Part shown: positions 46,109-56,303 of the stretch, in pieces
How positions within the stretch are numbered: position 1 is the stretch's first letter
Layout of the letters: each line of letters opens with the position of its first letter
Assembly (NCBI GenBank): GCA_947448695.1
Contig: CANFOL010000001.1
Coordinates: forward strand, 161,864-225,863
Direction: 5' to 3'
DNA: 64,000 nucleotides
Source: Burkholderiaceae bacterium
GTDB lineage: Bacteria; Pseudomonadota; Gammaproteobacteria; Burkholderiales; Burkholderiaceae
Program-made: the position numbers and the translations under genes
Notes under the pieces: model-generated
Database searches by the model: none
Told to the model about the DNA's origin: nothing
Seen by the model: the letters and a program-made list of their open reading frames with translations, nothing else

Positions 46109-47062
46109 ATGAATTCGATTCAAATACCTATTTATTGCTTTGCGCCATCAGGAAAAATTACAGATATTGAGTCTGTAGCAAGAGCAAAATCATTTCTCGA
46201 AGGGCTGGGATTTGAACTTCATAATATAGAGTGTGCGAATCGCGTGTATCAAAGATTTGCGGGGTCTGATCAGGAAAGACTCAATGAAATTAATGACTTA
46301 CCGGAAATAACTTCCTCTATAGGGCCAAATATTGCACTTGCAATGCGCGGGGGGTATGGTATTTCTCGGCTTTTACCTCATATCCAGTGGGATCGACTTG
46401 CCAAAGCAGTAGATGATGGTCTAATAATAGTCGGCCATAGTGATCTAACGGCTTTAGAAATTGGCCTATTTGCAAAAACGGGAAGAGTCAGCTACGCAGG
46501 TCCAATGCTCAGTTATGACTTTGGACGCCATCCATCAGAGTTATCTCAATTTACCTTAAATCACTTTCAAGAGGCGATTGCCCATCAAAGGTTTGAGGTT
46601 GATGTAAGACATGATCAACATTGGTTAGAAACGCCTCAATTGAGCGGTGAAGGGGTACTTTGGGGTGGAAATTTAAGTATTTTAGTGAGTTTATTAAGTA
46701 CTTCATATTTCCCAAGTAAATCCATGATTAAAAACGGTATTTTATTTATTGAGGATGTCAATGAACATCCATATCGAATAGAAAGAATGCTCTTGCAACT
46801 TTTACAAGCTGGGGTGCTAGAGTCACAACAAGTTATCATATTTGGTGATTTTTCTAGTTATCAACTTAGCCAACATGACGACGGTTACGACCTTAACGCT
46901 TGTGTTGCTCAAATTAAATCTCAATTAAAAGAACTTGGGACAAAGACCCAAATCTTAAATAATTTACCATTTGGTCATTGCCAGGATAAACTGACTCTGC
47001 CTGTAGGTAAAAAGTGCCTATTCAATGCCAATAAAGAAGGTTTTATTCTAAAAAGTATTTAA
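46109..47062 (+). CDS. ldcA: Muramoyltetrapeptide LD-carboxypeptidase (S66 family)
   Basis: Serine peptidase that trims the terminal D-Ala from tetrapeptides during peptidoglycan recycling in the cytoplasm. 317 residues. Nucleophile Ser is in VGHSDLTALE, Glu in FIEDVNEHPYRIERML, and the C-terminal His in LPFGHCQDKLTLPVG. AMRGGYGISRLLPHI is characteristic of S66. MccF-type self-immunity peptidases share the fold, but chromosomal context favours LdcA. Confidence 0.9.
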   Translation: MNSIQIPIYCFAPSGKITDIESVARAKSFLEGLGFELHNIECANRVYQRFAGSDQERLNEINDLPEITSSIGPNIALAMRGGYGISRLLPHIQWDRLAKAVDDGLIIVGHSDLTALEIGLFAKTGRVSYAGPMLSYDFGRHPSELSQFTLNHFQEAIAHQRFEVDVRHDQHWLETPQLSGEGVLWGGNLSILVSLLSTSYFPSKSMIKNGILFIEDVNEHPYRIERMLLQLLQAGVLESQQVIIFGDFSSYQLSQHDDGYDLNACVAQIKSQLKELGTKTQILNNLPFGHCQDKLTLPVGKKCLFNANKEGFILKSI

Positions 47063-47142
47063 AAACAATTGCTTCAGAAGCGTAAGGCAATGCTAAAATA
47101 AGCTTCGTTTATCGAATCAATCACTTTTTTCCGAGTTATCAC

Positions 47143-48750
47143 GTGCTAGCAACCTCCAATATCACCATGCAGTTTGGGCAAAAGCCCTTGTTTGAAAACA
47201 TCACCGTTAAGTTTGGGGGTGGAAATCGTTACGGCCTAATTGGTGCAAATGGTTGTGGTAAGTCGACTTTCATGAAAATATTAGGTGGCGAATTAGAACC
47301 ATCCTCTGGCCATGTCATGCTTGAGCCTAATATTCGCTTGGGAAAATTACGTCAGGACCAATTCGCTTTTGAGGAATTTCGCGTACTCGACGTGGTGATG
47401 ATGGGACATTCTGAGATGTGGAGTGCGGCTCAAGACCGCGATGCAATCTACGCTAATCCCGATGCTACTGAAGATGATTATATGCACGCAGCAGAACTTG
47501 AATCGAAGTATGCTGAATACGGTGGATATACGGCGGAAGCCAAAGCAGGGGAGTTATTACTTGGCGTAGGAGTGCCAATTAATCAACATCAAGGACCGAT
47601 GAGTGCGGTTTCTCCAGGTTGGAAATTAAGAGTATTGCTTGCTCAAGCTCTTTTTGCTGATCCAGATGTTCTCTTGTTGGATGAGCCTACAAACAACCTA
47701 GATATTCACACAATTCATTGGTTAGAGGATGTTCTCAACGAACGAAATAGTACGATGATTATTATTTCTCATGATCGTCACTTTTTAAATTCTGTATGTA
47801 CCCATATGGCTGATATGGATTTTGGTACTTTACGTGTTTATCCAGGAAATTACGACGACTACATGCTAGCTTCTGCCCAGGCAAGAACTCAGCAATTGTC
47901 TGATAATGCTAAGGCAAAAGACAAGATTTCTGAATTACAGGATTTCGTAAGAAGATTCTCTGCGAATAAATCCAAAGCAAGGCAAGCTACTTCAAGACAA
48001 CGTCAATTAGAGAAAATTGAGGTTGCTGACATCAAACCTTCATCACGTCAAAACCCCTTTATTCGTTTTGAATTAGAAAAAGTTCTTCACAATATTGCCG
48101 TTGAGTGTGAGGGTATGACTAAAGAATACGACCGGACAATCTTTAAAAATCTCAATATAACTGTTCAACCGGGTGAAAAGATTGCCATTATTGGTCAAAA
48201 TGGAGCAGGGAAGACGACTCTTTTAAATACGATTCTGAGTGATCGTTTTGACGGCATTTCTGCAGATCATGGAAAAGTCAGATGGGCGGAGCATGCCAAT
48301 GTTGGAGTAATGCCTCAAGATACAAATGAGTGTTTTCCAAAAGATATGATTCTATCGGATTGGATGAATTTATGGGCCAAACCTGGTGATGATGACCAAG
48401 CCATACGGAGCATATTAGGTCGATTACTCTTTTCAGGACCAGATATTACAAAGTCTGTAAAAGTGATTTCTGGAGGAGAAAAAGGGCGCATGATTTGGGG
48501 TAAATTGATGCTGGGTAGACATAATGTTTTAGCTATGGATGAGCCAACGAATCATATGGACATGGAGTCTATCGAAAGTATGCAGATTGCCCTTGAAAAG
48601 TTCAAAGGTACCTTAATCTTCGTTTCTCATGACCGTGAATTCGTATCTGGTCTAGCCAATCGCATTCTGGAAGTTCAGATGGATGGCACAGTCAATGATT
48701 TCTCAGGCACCTACGAGGAATATCTAGTTAGTCAAGGCTTAGAAGTCTAA
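47143..48750 (+). CDS. ABC-F family ATPase (YbiT-like)
   Basis: 535 residues from a GTG start. Two ABC domains without membrane segments: Walker [10 protein letters not shown] and GQNGAGKTT, Walker [13 protein letters not shown] and [13 protein letters not shown], with signatures VSPGWKLR and ISGGEKGR. The linker between them (about 240-310) is the charged helical P-site tRNA interaction motif. Sequence style ([19 protein letters not shown]) resembles YbiT. ABC-F proteins act on the ribosome as translation factors; the specific role is unknown. Confidence 0.92.
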   Translation: MLATSNITMQFGQKPLFENITVKFGGGNRYGLIGANGCGKSTFMKILGGELEPSSGHVMLEPNIRLGKLRQDQFAFEEFRVLDVVMMGHSEMWSAAQDRDAIYANPDATEDDYMHAAELESKYAEYGGYTAEAKAGELLLGVGVPINQHQGPMSAVSPGWKLRVLLAQALFADPDVLLLDEPTNNLDIHTIHWLEDVLNERNSTMIIISHDRHFLNSVCTHMADMDFGTLRVYPGNYDDYMLASAQARTQQLSDNAKAKDKISELQDFVRRFSANKSKARQATSRQRQLEKIEVADIKPSSRQNPFIRFELEKVLHNIAVECEGMTKEYDRTIFKNLNITVQPGEKIAIIGQNGAGKTTLLNTILSDRFDGISADHGKVRWAEHANVGVMPQDTNECFPKDMILSDWMNLWAKPGDDDQAIRSILGRLLFSGPDITKSVKVISGGEKGRMIWGKLMLGRHNVLAMDEPTNHMDMESIESMQIALEKFKGTLIFVSHDREFVSGLANRILEVQMDGTVNDFSGTYEEYLVSQGLEV

Positions 48751-48751
48751 C

Positions 48752-48967
48752 TTAGTCCTGTGGGTTCATAAATCGCATGGCTGTACCTTCGCGAGTGATG
48801 CGTTCCCACACGTTTTTTTTCTCATTAGGGCTCATTGCAACCCAATTTGACACTTCTAGAATGGTTCTGCCGCAACCCTTACATACATCATCAAATAAAG
48901 TAGAGCAAATCCCAATACATGGCGAATCAACATCGTCTGATGAGTTCCCGCTGAAATAGTCACTCAT
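48752..48967 (-). CDS. DUF1289 family Cys-motif protein
   Basis: 71 residues, with the DUF1289 pattern [19 protein letters not shown] (four Cys at about 17, 21, 29 and 32), probably binding an Fe-S cluster or zinc. [16 protein letters not shown] follows. Function unknown. Its start overlaps the gloA stop by 4 bp (ATGA), and it is convergent with the ABC-F gene with a 1-base gap. Confidence 0.9.
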   Translation of the reverse strand: MSDYFSGNSSDDVDSPCIGICSTLFDDVCKGCGRTILEVSNWVAMSPNEKKNVWERITREGTAMRFMNPQD

Positions 48968-49362
48968 TCATGGGTTCCTATCTGAATCAGCTCAATTTTG
49001 TAGCCATTTGGGTCCTCTACAAATGCAATGATGGTATTGCCGCCTTGAACAGCCCCAGCTTCTCTAGTCACTTTACCGCCTTTTTCTTTAATTTTTTGAC
49101 AGGTAAGAGCAACATCTTCGACTCCAAGGGCAATATGTCCATAGAATCCACCATGTTCATAATGACCTACACCGTAGTTATAGGTTAGTTCTAATTCACC
49201 TTGTCCTTCTTTGTTTCCAGTTCCATAGGCTAAAAATGCTAATGAATACTTTTGTTCTGGACGATCAGTAGTTCTTAAGAGATTCATACCTAAAACTTCG
49301 GTATAAAAATTGATAGACTCTTGAAGGTTAGTGACCCTGAGCATGGTATGTAGAAACTTCAT
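48964..49362 (-). CDS. gloA: Lactoylglutathione lyase (glyoxalase I)
   Basis: Detoxifies methylglyoxal as the glutathione hemithioacetal, giving S-lactoylglutathione. 132 residues with the two VOC modules. Metal ligands: His5 (FLHTMLRV), Glu in [10 protein letters not shown] (about 56), His in YGHIALGV (about 75) and Glu in NGYKIELIQ near the C-terminus. Very similar to the Ni-dependent bacterial type in layout. Confidence 0.95.
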   Translation of the reverse strand: MKFLHTMLRVTNLQESINFYTEVLGMNLLRTTDRPEQKYSLAFLAYGTGNKEGQGELELTYNYGVGHYEHGGFYGHIALGVEDVALTCQKIKEKGGKVTREAGAVQGGNTIIAFVEDPNGYKIELIQIGTHE

Positions 49363-49435
49363 TTGTTATCTTTCTATCTAAAATATCTTATTTAACATAA
49401 TAATTATTATACGCAATATATCGCTATTGGGTAGA

Positions 49436-50143
49436 TCATGGTTTAGGCTTTAATATGTAGTCAATACCATATAGCTTCTTCCATCGAGACCTTAAACCGT
49501 CACCAATTTCTTTTTGATTATTTAAGTAGGCAAAATCAATGGCCGTAAGATTTTGTGCATTATGCAATGACAGATCAGCATCATTATCTAAAAGATATTT
49601 AACTACTTTAATATGCCCATATCGAGCTGCAAACATCAAAGGTGTTGTGTTAGATGGGCTATGAGCATCTACATCAACTTCTTTCGAAATCAAATATTCC
49701 ACAACATCTAAATGACCCTTGGTAGCCGCGTAATGTAATGGTGTCCAGCCATCTTTATCTGGTTCAGCGCCCATTTCCTCAACCATATACTTTACAAGAT
49801 CTAATTTTCCTTTGAATGCCAACATCATGAGAGCATTTTCAGTACTTTTATTTTCCATATTGATATTAATATCAGGTACTTGTAAGAGATATTTAAAAAC
49901 TTTATAAGAGTCTTCTTTAACTGCGTAAGGTAGCGAAGCATCGCCATATTTACTTTGAGTATTTGGGCTTAAGTCTTTGTTATTTAGTGATTTTTTTACT
50001 CCTTCAACATCATCGAAGCTAATTCTTCGAAAAAAGGTATCAATTTCAGGTATGACAATCTCATCTTTATCACTGAAATTTTGAGCGTTAACTATGGTAG
50101 GAGAACATGCGATCAGGATGAGTGCTAAAAATAATCGAAGCAT
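49436..50143 (-). CDS. Secreted ankyrin-repeat protein
   Basis: 235 residues from the ATG giving MLRLFLALILIACSPTIVNA, a signal peptide probably cleaved after NAQ or Ala20. About five ankyrin repeats follow, clearest in DGWTPLHYAATKGHLDVVEY and NTTPLMFAARYGHIKVVKYL. Expected in the periplasm. Partner unknown. Lies 7 bp downstream of tatD. An upstream ATG (50197) would destroy the signal peptide and overlap tatD. Confidence 0.87.
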   Translation of the reverse strand: MLRLFLALILIACSPTIVNAQNFSDKDEIVIPEIDTFFRRISFDDVEGVKKSLNNKDLSPNTQSKYGDASLPYAVKEDSYKVFKYLLQVPDININMENKSTENALMMLAFKGKLDLVKYMVEEMGAEPDKDGWTPLHYAATKGHLDVVEYLISKEVDVDAHSPSNTTPLMFAARYGHIKVVKYLLDNDADLSLHNAQNLTAIDFAYLNNQKEIGDGLRSRWKKLYGIDYILKPKP

Positions 50144-50150
50144 TGGTATC

Positions 50151-50924
50151 TTAAACTTTAAATAGTTGATGAAAGTTTTGACTAGTAATCTGTCCAATTT
50201 GTTCTGCAGAAACCCCTTTTAATTGAGCAACATATTCCGCTACATGGCTAACCCATGCTGGTTGATTTGTTTTTCCACGATGAGGTATAGGAGCTAAATA
50301 AGGAGAGTCAGTTTCGATTAATAATCGATCAAAAGGTACATATTTACAGGTTTCTTTGATTTCTAGGGCATTTTTAAATGTAACTATTCCGGAAAATGAG
50401 ATGTAAAACCCAAGGTCAATTGCTGCTTTTGCGACCTCTTTAGACTCAGTAAAACAATGCATAACTCCCCCAACCTGGTCTGCACCCTCTTCTTGTAGGA
50501 TCCGAATGGTATCTTCAGATGCTGAGCGAGTATGAACAATCAATGGTTTTTGAGAAGTAATTGCTGCAGAGATATGTGTTCGAAAACGATCTCTTTGCCA
50601 TTCTAAGTCTTCATACGGGCGATCATTCATACGGTAATAATCTAAACCAGTTTCACCAATTGCAATTACCTTAGGGTGTTGCGCCTGTTCGACTAACCAA
50701 TTTTGGGTGGGTTCAATCGTATCTTCATAGTCAGGATGTACACCCACAGAAGCGTATAAATGCTCATAACTGGTTGCTAAAGCAAGCACTTTTGGGTAAT
50801 CGACTACATCCACACTGATACACAAAGCTTTGTCAACTTGTGCATTTTTCATGTTGAGTAATATCGTATCCAATTGGTTGGAAAATTCTTCAAAATCTAA
50901 ATGGCAATGTGAGTCAATGAACAT
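50151..50924 (-). CDS. tatD: TatD-family metal-dependent DNase
   Basis: 257 residues. TIM-barrel hydrolase with FIDSHCHLDFEEF (His-x-His metal site) at 2-14, the Glu in IAIGETGLDYYRMND (about 90-104), PLIVHTRSA, GVMHCFTES and the Asp in LIETDSPYLAP near 206. Family members are 3'-5' exonucleases/DNases in DNA repair. Encoded 6 bp after holB, a common arrangement (tmk-holB-tatD). Confidence 0.93.
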   Translation of the reverse strand: MFIDSHCHLDFEEFSNQLDTILLNMKNAQVDKALCISVDVVDYPKVLALATSYEHLYASVGVHPDYEDTIEPTQNWLVEQAQHPKVIAIGETGLDYYRMNDRPYEDLEWQRDRFRTHISAAITSQKPLIVHTRSASEDTIRILQEEGADQVGGVMHCFTESKEVAKAAIDLGFYISFSGIVTFKNALEIKETCKYVPFDRLLIETDSPYLAPIPHRGKTNQPAWVSHVAEYVAQLKGVSAEQIGQITSQNFHQLFKV

Positions 50925-50930
50925 AAATAA

Positions 50931-51974
50931 TTAAAAAAGTTGTTTGTAACGCATCAATACAGCGTCTAATTGAACTTTTGGAAATAAGGGGTGATTAGCT
51001 AAGCGAATATCATCGTTCAAGCTGGATAAAAATTGTTGAAAGGATATCTTATTTAAATTCAAACAAGCCGTTTGCATACGCGCCTCTAGTTGAGGAAAAT
51101 ACCGAGGCTTTTGACCAAAAAGAACTAAATTTAAGTCAAAAGACCATTTTAAAATGCTATTTAATATATCTAATAATGCATATTGACTAAGTAAGTCTAT
51201 TATCTCACCAGAATGTAAATTCTTGAATTGGGATAACTGCTTACTGATGATGGAGTCATCTAATGCCTTTTCATGAAGTGAGGCGATAACTTTTAAAGGT
51301 GCTCCTGCATGAAGCAATAATTTTTGTTCGAAGACCTGATCAGAATACTCGTTTGGTAGTTGGGTCTGCAGCCAGGCGACAGATAACTCAAGGGAAGGTC
51401 TTGGAATTGGAAATAAATGACATCTAGATCGAATGGTTGGAAGAATTTTTTCTAATTGATTGGTTAGCAAAATAAAATGTAACTGGTTTGATGGTTCCTC
51501 TAGTGTTTTAAGTAAACAATTGGCGGCTTCTGCTTGCATCGCTTCAACGGGATAAATTAAAACAACTCTTTTACCACCTCGATAAGAGCCCAACTCATTA
51601 CTAGAAATGATGTTCCGAATTTGCTCAATACGGATAAACTTACTTTGTTTCTTATCTTCACCATCCTCACCGACTTGATCATCTTCAACCTCGAATGGAA
51701 GTAGACGTTTGAGTACCTGAGGAACAACAGTAAATAAGTCAGGATGATTACCCTGCCTTACCCAATGACATGCTTCACATTGGCCACATGGCTTATTGTC
51801 TATTGATTCACATAATAAATAATTAGCGAGTTCGAGGCCGAAATGTAGTTCTCCTATGTCTTTTTGACCAAATAACAGTAATGAGTGTGGGATTGAATTA
51901 GTGGTTAGCTCAAGAAATGGCTTTCTTGACCAAGGATATAAAAAAGTATTAGAAGTACTCGCCGTTGAACTCAT
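50931..51974 (-). CDS. holB: DNA polymerase III delta' subunit
   Basis: Clamp-loader subunit. 347 residues: AAA+ domain with a degenerate P-loop (FGQKDIGELHFG) as usual for delta', a Cys zinc module (CESIDNKPCGQCEACHW), and LLKTLEEPSNQLHFILLTNQ with the sensor-1 region LPTIRSRC. An acidic insertion (EVEDDQVGEDGEDKKQ) is notable. Start overlaps the tmk stop by one base (TAATG). Confidence 0.93.
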   Translation of the reverse strand: MSSTASTSNTFLYPWSRKPFLELTTNSIPHSLLLFGQKDIGELHFGLELANYLLCESIDNKPCGQCEACHWVRQGNHPDLFTVVPQVLKRLLPFEVEDDQVGEDGEDKKQSKFIRIEQIRNIISSNELGSYRGGKRVVLIYPVEAMQAEAANCLLKTLEEPSNQLHFILLTNQLEKILPTIRSRCHLFPIPRPSLELSVAWLQTQLPNEYSDQVFEQKLLLHAGAPLKVIASLHEKALDDSIISKQLSQFKNLHSGEIIDLLSQYALLDILNSILKWSFDLNLVLFGQKPRYFPQLEARMQTACLNLNKISFQQFLSSLNDDIRLANHPLFPKVQLDAVLMRYKQLF

Positions 51975-52633
51975 TACATGCTCTCAATACGAGCTTTTAG
52001 CTGTTCTTGTATAACTGAGATGGATAAGCTTGAGTCGATTAAAACAAATCTTTGCGGATGATTCGATGCTCTTCGTAAATACTCATCCCGTACTCGATTG
52101 AAAAAATTAACATCAAGCTCTTCAAACTTATCGGGGCTTCTTGTTGCGCTTCTTCTTTGTTCTGCTACTTGGGCAGATAAATCAAACAAGAAGGTGGTTT
52201 GTGGTTGCAGTATATACGGTTGACTATTTACCGGCCGAGTTTGAACCCAACGTTCAAGTATTTCAAGATCTTCAATCAAAAGGCCACGCCCGCCACATTG
52301 ATAGGCAAAAGAAGAGTCCGTAAAACGATCTGAAATCACAATTTCACCCCGACGAAGAGCGGGTTCAATAACCTGAGATAAATGTTCTTGACGACTTGCA
52401 AACATTAATAATGCCTCTGTTCGAATGTCCATCGGATCATTTAAGAGTGTGTCACGTAACTTTTCTCCCAGTGGAGTTCCGCCGGGCTCTCTCGTTAGAA
52501 TAATCTTTTTATCAGGAAAACGTTTTGCAATTTCAACTGAAAAAAACTGAATATGTGTGCTCTTACCAGCTCCATCGATACCTTCAAAGGAGATAAAAAT
52601 GCCTGGATAAAGATTATTTTGATTATTCATCAT
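51974..52633 (-). CDS. tmk: Thymidylate kinase
   Basis: dTMP to dTDP. 219 residues. P-loop [16 protein letters not shown] at about 15-30, the DRx motif in [28 protein letters not shown] and the LID region [14 protein letters not shown]. Leads the tmk-holB-tatD run. Divergent from ygfZ. Confidence 0.96.
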   Translation of the reverse strand: MMNNQNNLYPGIFISFEGIDGAGKSTHIQFFSVEIAKRFPDKKIILTREPGGTPLGEKLRDTLLNDPMDIRTEALLMFASRQEHLSQVIEPALRRGEIVISDRFTDSSFAYQCGGRGLLIEDLEILERWVQTRPVNSQPYILQPQTTFLFDLSAQVAEQRRSATRSPDKFEELDVNFFNRVRDEYLRRASNHPQRFVLIDSSLSISVIQEQLKARIESM

Positions 52634-52705
52634 GTGATTTGTTTAATCATTTTAACTGTGAGAATTTTTAAGCTAAAAACCGAAAAACATTAGATAATAG
52701 CTTGG

Positions 52706-53614
52706 ATGACTAATACTAATACAAGTTCAATGACAGCACTTACTGACTGGACATTAATTCACATTAATGGCCCTGATTCGGCAAACTTTTTACAGAACTT
52801 ACTTACCAATCATATCTTAAATTTATCTATTGGCTCAGAGCATTTATCTGGATTTTGCTCCCCCAAAGGACGTTTATTAGCCAGCTTTTGGGTGAGTCAT
52901 CCTAGCAAAGAATGCTATGACTTATGGGTGAGTAAAGATATTTCTGCAGCGCTAGTTAAAAAATTATTGATGTACCGACTAAGATCAAAAGTGGATATTT
53001 CGCTTTTAGATTCTTCGATGCTTATTTTCGGGGAGATGAGCAATGTTGCATTTTCCTCGAGTCTAAATAAAATATGCCATTTACCCGCCGTTGATTACGA
53101 TGGTGTTACTTATTACCGAAGACTTTCCGCCCTGCCAAATGAATATATTGACACAACCATGGGCTCAAATAAATGGTCGATTCTAGAGGTACAAAGTGGT
53201 ATACCTAGAATTACAGCGAACACACTGGACTTATTTGTTCCACAAATGATTAATTTTGAATCAATTGGTGGTGTTGACTTTAAAAAAGGTTGTTACCCAG
53301 GTCAAGAAATTGTTGCTAGAAGTCAATATCTTGGAAATATCAAGCGTAGGCTAAAAATTGGAATGATCGATTTATCAAAGGCTGATTTAATTAATATTAT
53401 TCCAGGGACTGAAATTTATTCAGATCATGATCCAGAGCAAGCATGTGGAGTAGTGGTTTTATCTAGTTTAGACTCCATAAAACAAAGGTATCATTTACAA
53501 CTTGAAGTCAAGTTATCCGAATTAGAGTCAAATCTCTACTTCATGCAAGAGGATGGCAAGATTTCAGGATTTATCCAAATTGAAGAACCACCCTATCCCT
53601 TATTAACGATCTAG
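52706..53614 (+). CDS. ygfZ: YgfZ/GcvT-like folate-binding protein
   Basis: 302 residues. GcvT-like fold, supporting Fe-S enzyme maintenance in a tetrahydrofolate-dependent way. The diagnostic motif KKGCYPGQEIVARSQYLG (K-G-C-Y-x-G-Q-E) is at about 193-210, and HINGPDSANFLQNLLTNHI is in the N-terminal part. Followed 4 bp later by the NRDE gene. Confidence 0.93.
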   Translation: MTNTNTSSMTALTDWTLIHINGPDSANFLQNLLTNHILNLSIGSEHLSGFCSPKGRLLASFWVSHPSKECYDLWVSKDISAALVKKLLMYRLRSKVDISLLDSSMLIFGEMSNVAFSSSLNKICHLPAVDYDGVTYYRRLSALPNEYIDTTMGSNKWSILEVQSGIPRITANTLDLFVPQMINFESIGGVDFKKGCYPGQEIVARSQYLGNIKRRLKIGMIDLSKADLINIIPGTEIYSDHDPEQACGVVVLSSLDSIKQRYHLQLEVKLSELESNLYFMQEDGKISGFIQIEEPPYPLLTI

Positions 53615-53618
53615 TCTT

Positions 53619-54470
53619 ATGTGCCTCATACTTTTTGCTTGGAACTCACATCCAGATTATTCACTTGTAGTGGCAGCTAATCGAGATGAATTCTATGAAA
53701 GACCCACGCAATCTATGTCTTGGTGGGATGATTATCAGAGCATTTTAGGAGCGAGAGATAATGCCGATGTAATTGGTTTACGTGGCACAGCATTAGGTCT
53801 TTCCATTGAAGGAAAATTTGCGGCGGTTACAAATATCCGCGCGCCAAGTGAGAAAAATCCAGACTTACGAACTCGTGGTGAATTAACAGCTAAATTTTTA
53901 TCTCAAAAAGTAAATGTTGATGAGTTTATCCAATCGAATCAAAAAACATTTATGCAATATAACGGCTTTAATTTATTAACGGCTGACTTAGGTAAATCTG
54001 ATCAACAAGAGCTCAGTTGGATTAGTAATCGACTATTGGTTGGGGATAAGATTCGACAAAAAAAAATGGTGAGTCCGGTCAAAATAAATCCAGGAATCTA
54101 TGGCTTATCTAATTCAATGCTAGACACTCCTTGGCCAAAAGTTCGCTTAGGTGTATCTCATTTTGCACAGGCAATTGCAATGGATCAAGGAAAATTTAAT
54201 CATCCAGAGCACTATCTCAAATTTTTAGGCAACACAACCAGTTTTACAGACGCAGAATTACCATCAACAGGCGTCAGTTTAGATTGGGAAAGAGCTCTTT
54301 CGCCCATATTCATTAAAACAGCACACTATGGCACGAGGTCAAGCACCTTACTTAGAGTTCGAAAAGATGGTAATTTTCAAATGCTTGAAAGACGATTTGA
54401 TGGCTCGGATCATCATGAGACAAGCATTATTGAAGGTCAGCTTCAAGGATCCGAACAAATCGGTCGTTAA
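53619..54470 (+). CDS. NRDE-family protein
   Basis: 283 residues. The N-terminus MCLILFAW... with Cys2 and AANRDEFYERPT is the defining feature of the NRDE (T10 in DGCR) family, which has an Ntn-hydrolase-like fold. Other typical parts: GARDNADVIGLRGTALGLS, FAAVTNIR and a C-terminal GTRSSTLLRV. Physiological role unclear. It ends in a 4 bp overlap with the convergent thioesterase gene. Confidence 0.9.
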   Translation: MCLILFAWNSHPDYSLVVAANRDEFYERPTQSMSWWDDYQSILGARDNADVIGLRGTALGLSIEGKFAAVTNIRAPSEKNPDLRTRGELTAKFLSQKVNVDEFIQSNQKTFMQYNGFNLLTADLGKSDQQELSWISNRLLVGDKIRQKKMVSPVKINPGIYGLSNSMLDTPWPKVRLGVSHFAQAIAMDQGKFNHPEHYLKFLGNTTSFTDAELPSTGVSLDWERALSPIFIKTAHYGTRSSTLLRVRKDGNFQMLERRFDGSDHHETSIIEGQLQGSEQIGR

Positions 54471-54892
54471 TTATTAGTGGTTTCTTTACGCACGCGTAAT
54501 GGTAAATTTTTAAAATATTTAAAAGTGCCTGTCGCAAGACAACACAGTTTTTCATCAGCATCAAACACTCTTGCCTCACAAAAAGCCATTGTTGTTGATT
54601 GATGAACTACCGTTCCAATAACTTTAATTTGACCATTTGCGGCTTGCATAAAGCTATTTTTTAGCTCAATAGTAACCACACTTCGATCACCTGGATCTGC
54701 CGAACGTGCAGCAATCGCCATTGCCGCATCCACAAGAGCTAGAGATACTCCCCCATGGGCAACTGACCAGGAATTCATATGCTTTTCTTCTATGGCTAAA
54801 GAGATTTCTCCAACACCATTCTCCATTTTTAATAATTGAACGCCTAGAAGATTCAGAAATGGCACATCAAGTGATTGTGTAGATTTATTCAT
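54467..54892 (-). CDS. PaaI-family hotdog thioesterase
   Basis: 141 residues. Active-site region MNSWSVAHGGVSLALVDAAM at about 38-57 (Asn/His/Asp), followed by VTIELKNSFMQAANG. It probably hydrolyses acyl-CoA. It stands alone, unlike the similar genes at 38142 and 43175. The 178 bp upstream to msrB holds no further gene. Confidence 0.88.
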   Translation of the reverse strand: MNKSTQSLDVPFLNLLGVQLLKMENGVGEISLAIEEKHMNSWSVAHGGVSLALVDAAMAIAARSADPGDRSVVTIELKNSFMQAANGQIKVIGTVVHQSTTMAFCEARVFDADEKLCCLATGTFKYFKNLPLRVRKETTNN

Positions 54893-55070
54893 AAAAGTTC
54901 TTTTAAATTAGCGGCATTTGCATTTTACTTGAGAAATAATTAGGTAAGATTTGATACGGTGGGGCTTCATTAGCTTTTAGATAATAACAATTCATTAATT
55001 CTTCTTTGAATTTATAATAATGATCAGGATGGGTTATATACTTTCCTACCCCATTAACGAGGCATAGTGC

Positions 55071-55457
55071 ATGAAGAAATCAGATCAAGAATATAAAGCG
55101 GAATTAAGTCCCATTGAGTATGAAGTTACCAGAAAAGCTGCTACTGAGCGCCCTTTTACTGGAAAATATTGGGATACTTGGACAAAGGGTAGTTATCAAT
55201 GTATCTGTTGTGGCGCTGAACTGTTTCATTCAGAGAGTAAATTTGATGCTGGGTGTGGTTGGCCAAGTTTTTTTGTGCCTACAGAAGGAGCTCCAATTCA
55301 AGAAATTAAAGATTTTTCACATGGCATGACTCGAACTGAAGTCAGGTGCCAATCATGTGATGCCCATCTAGGGCACGTATTTGATGATGGCCCACAACCT
55401 ACTGGACTTCGTTATTGCATTAATTCTGCGTCACTTCTCTTAAAACCTAAAGAATAA
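55071..55457 (+). CDS. msrB: Peptide-methionine (R)-S-oxide reductase
   Basis: Repairs methionine R-sulfoxide in proteins. 128 residues. Zinc ligands in CICCGAEL and [21 protein letters not shown], and catalytic Cys in RYCINSASL near the C-terminus. No signal peptide, so cytoplasmic. First gene of a run with yciB, bolA and a parvulin. Confidence 0.96.
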   Translation: MKKSDQEYKAELSPIEYEVTRKAATERPFTGKYWDTWTKGSYQCICCGAELFHSESKFDAGCGWPSFFVPTEGAPIQEIKDFSHGMTRTEVRCQSCDAHLGHVFDDGPQPTGLRYCINSASLLLKPKE

Positions 55458-55465
55458 AACACTCA

Positions 55466-56020
55466 ATGAAATTCCTTTTTGAATTTTTACCAATTTTGGC
55501 ATTTTTTATTGCCTTTAAAACATTCGATATTTATGTCGCAACTAGCGTAGCTATTGCGATTACGTTGTTGCAAATGGTTTGGTTGAAGTTGAAAAATCAA
55601 CCCATCACAAAAATGCAGATATTTAATTTCTTAATCATCTTGATATTTGGTGGGCTAACTATTTTTCTGCACGATAAAACTTTTATCATGATTAAACCAA
55701 CTATTCTTTATTGGAGTTTTGCTCTTGCCTTGGCCATTAGTTTTTATCTTTTTAAAAAAAATCTGATTCAAATGGTTCTTGGCAAAGAAATCAAACTAAA
55801 AGAAGATGCAGATTCTGGTATTTGGACAAAGGTTAACTTATCATGGGTTGCCTACTTTGCGATCTTAGGTGCATTAAATTTATATGTGGCCTACAACTTC
55901 ACAGAGGAGACTTGGGTCAACTTTAAGCTTTCCACTATCGGGTTACTCCTGATTTTTATCGTTTTACAGGGATTATGGTTATCTAAGTACATACAAACCG
56001 ATGAAAGTGAAATATCCTAA
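55466..56020 (+). CDS. yciB: YciB/IspZ-type inner membrane septation protein
   Basis: 184 residues with about five membrane helices. Family features: FLFEFLPILAFFIAFKTFDI at the start, the charged loop LKNQPITKMQ, the KPTILYWSFALAL segment and the C-terminal WVNFKLSTIGLLLIFIVLQG. Linked to cell-envelope integrity and septation. The msrB-yciB-bolA-ppiC order is typical for Burkholderiales. Confidence 0.93.
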   Translation: MKFLFEFLPILAFFIAFKTFDIYVATSVAIAITLLQMVWLKLKNQPITKMQIFNFLIILIFGGLTIFLHDKTFIMIKPTILYWSFALALAISFYLFKKNLIQMVLGKEIKLKEDADSGIWTKVNLSWVAYFAILGALNLYVAYNFTEETWVNFKLSTIGLLLIFIVLQGLWLSKYIQTDESEIS

Positions 56021-56021
56021 T

Positions 56022-56303
56022 ATGACGCAAATTCATCCCCAAATTGAAATCTACAGAAATATTCTGGTAGAACATCTTCAACCCTTAAGTATCGATATTG
56101 TTGATGACTCTCACATGCATGCTGGTCATGCTGGACATAATTCAGCAGGTGCAAGCCACCTGACATTACATATTGTCTCCGAAAAATTCACTGGACTGTC
56201 TCGGGTTGCTAGGCATAGATTAGTGTATGATGTCTTGGGTAATTGGATGAAATCCGATATACACGCACTTGTTATAAACGCTAAAACACCCTCAGAAAAA
56301 TGA
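56022..56303 (+). CDS. bolA: BolA family protein
   Basis: 93 residues from the ATG one base after the yciB stop. The core is VDDSHMHAGHAGHNSAGASH followed by LTLHIVSEKFTGLSRVARHR and LVYDVLGNWM, a standard BolA (class II KH-like) fold with the conserved His region for Fe-S sharing with monothiol glutaredoxins. It overlaps the parvulin gene by 4 bp. Confidence 0.93.
   Translation: MTQIHPQIEIYRNILVEHLQPLSIDIVDDSHMHAGHAGHNSAGASHLTLHIVSEKFTGLSRVARHRLVYDVLGNWMKSDIHALVINAKTPSEK

Noticed and set aside
47063..47142. Terminator between ldcA and the ABC-F gene
   Set aside because: ATTGCTT and AAGGCAAT can pair imperfectly around 47070-47092, but there is no T-tract and one mismatch lies in a short stem; too weak to call.
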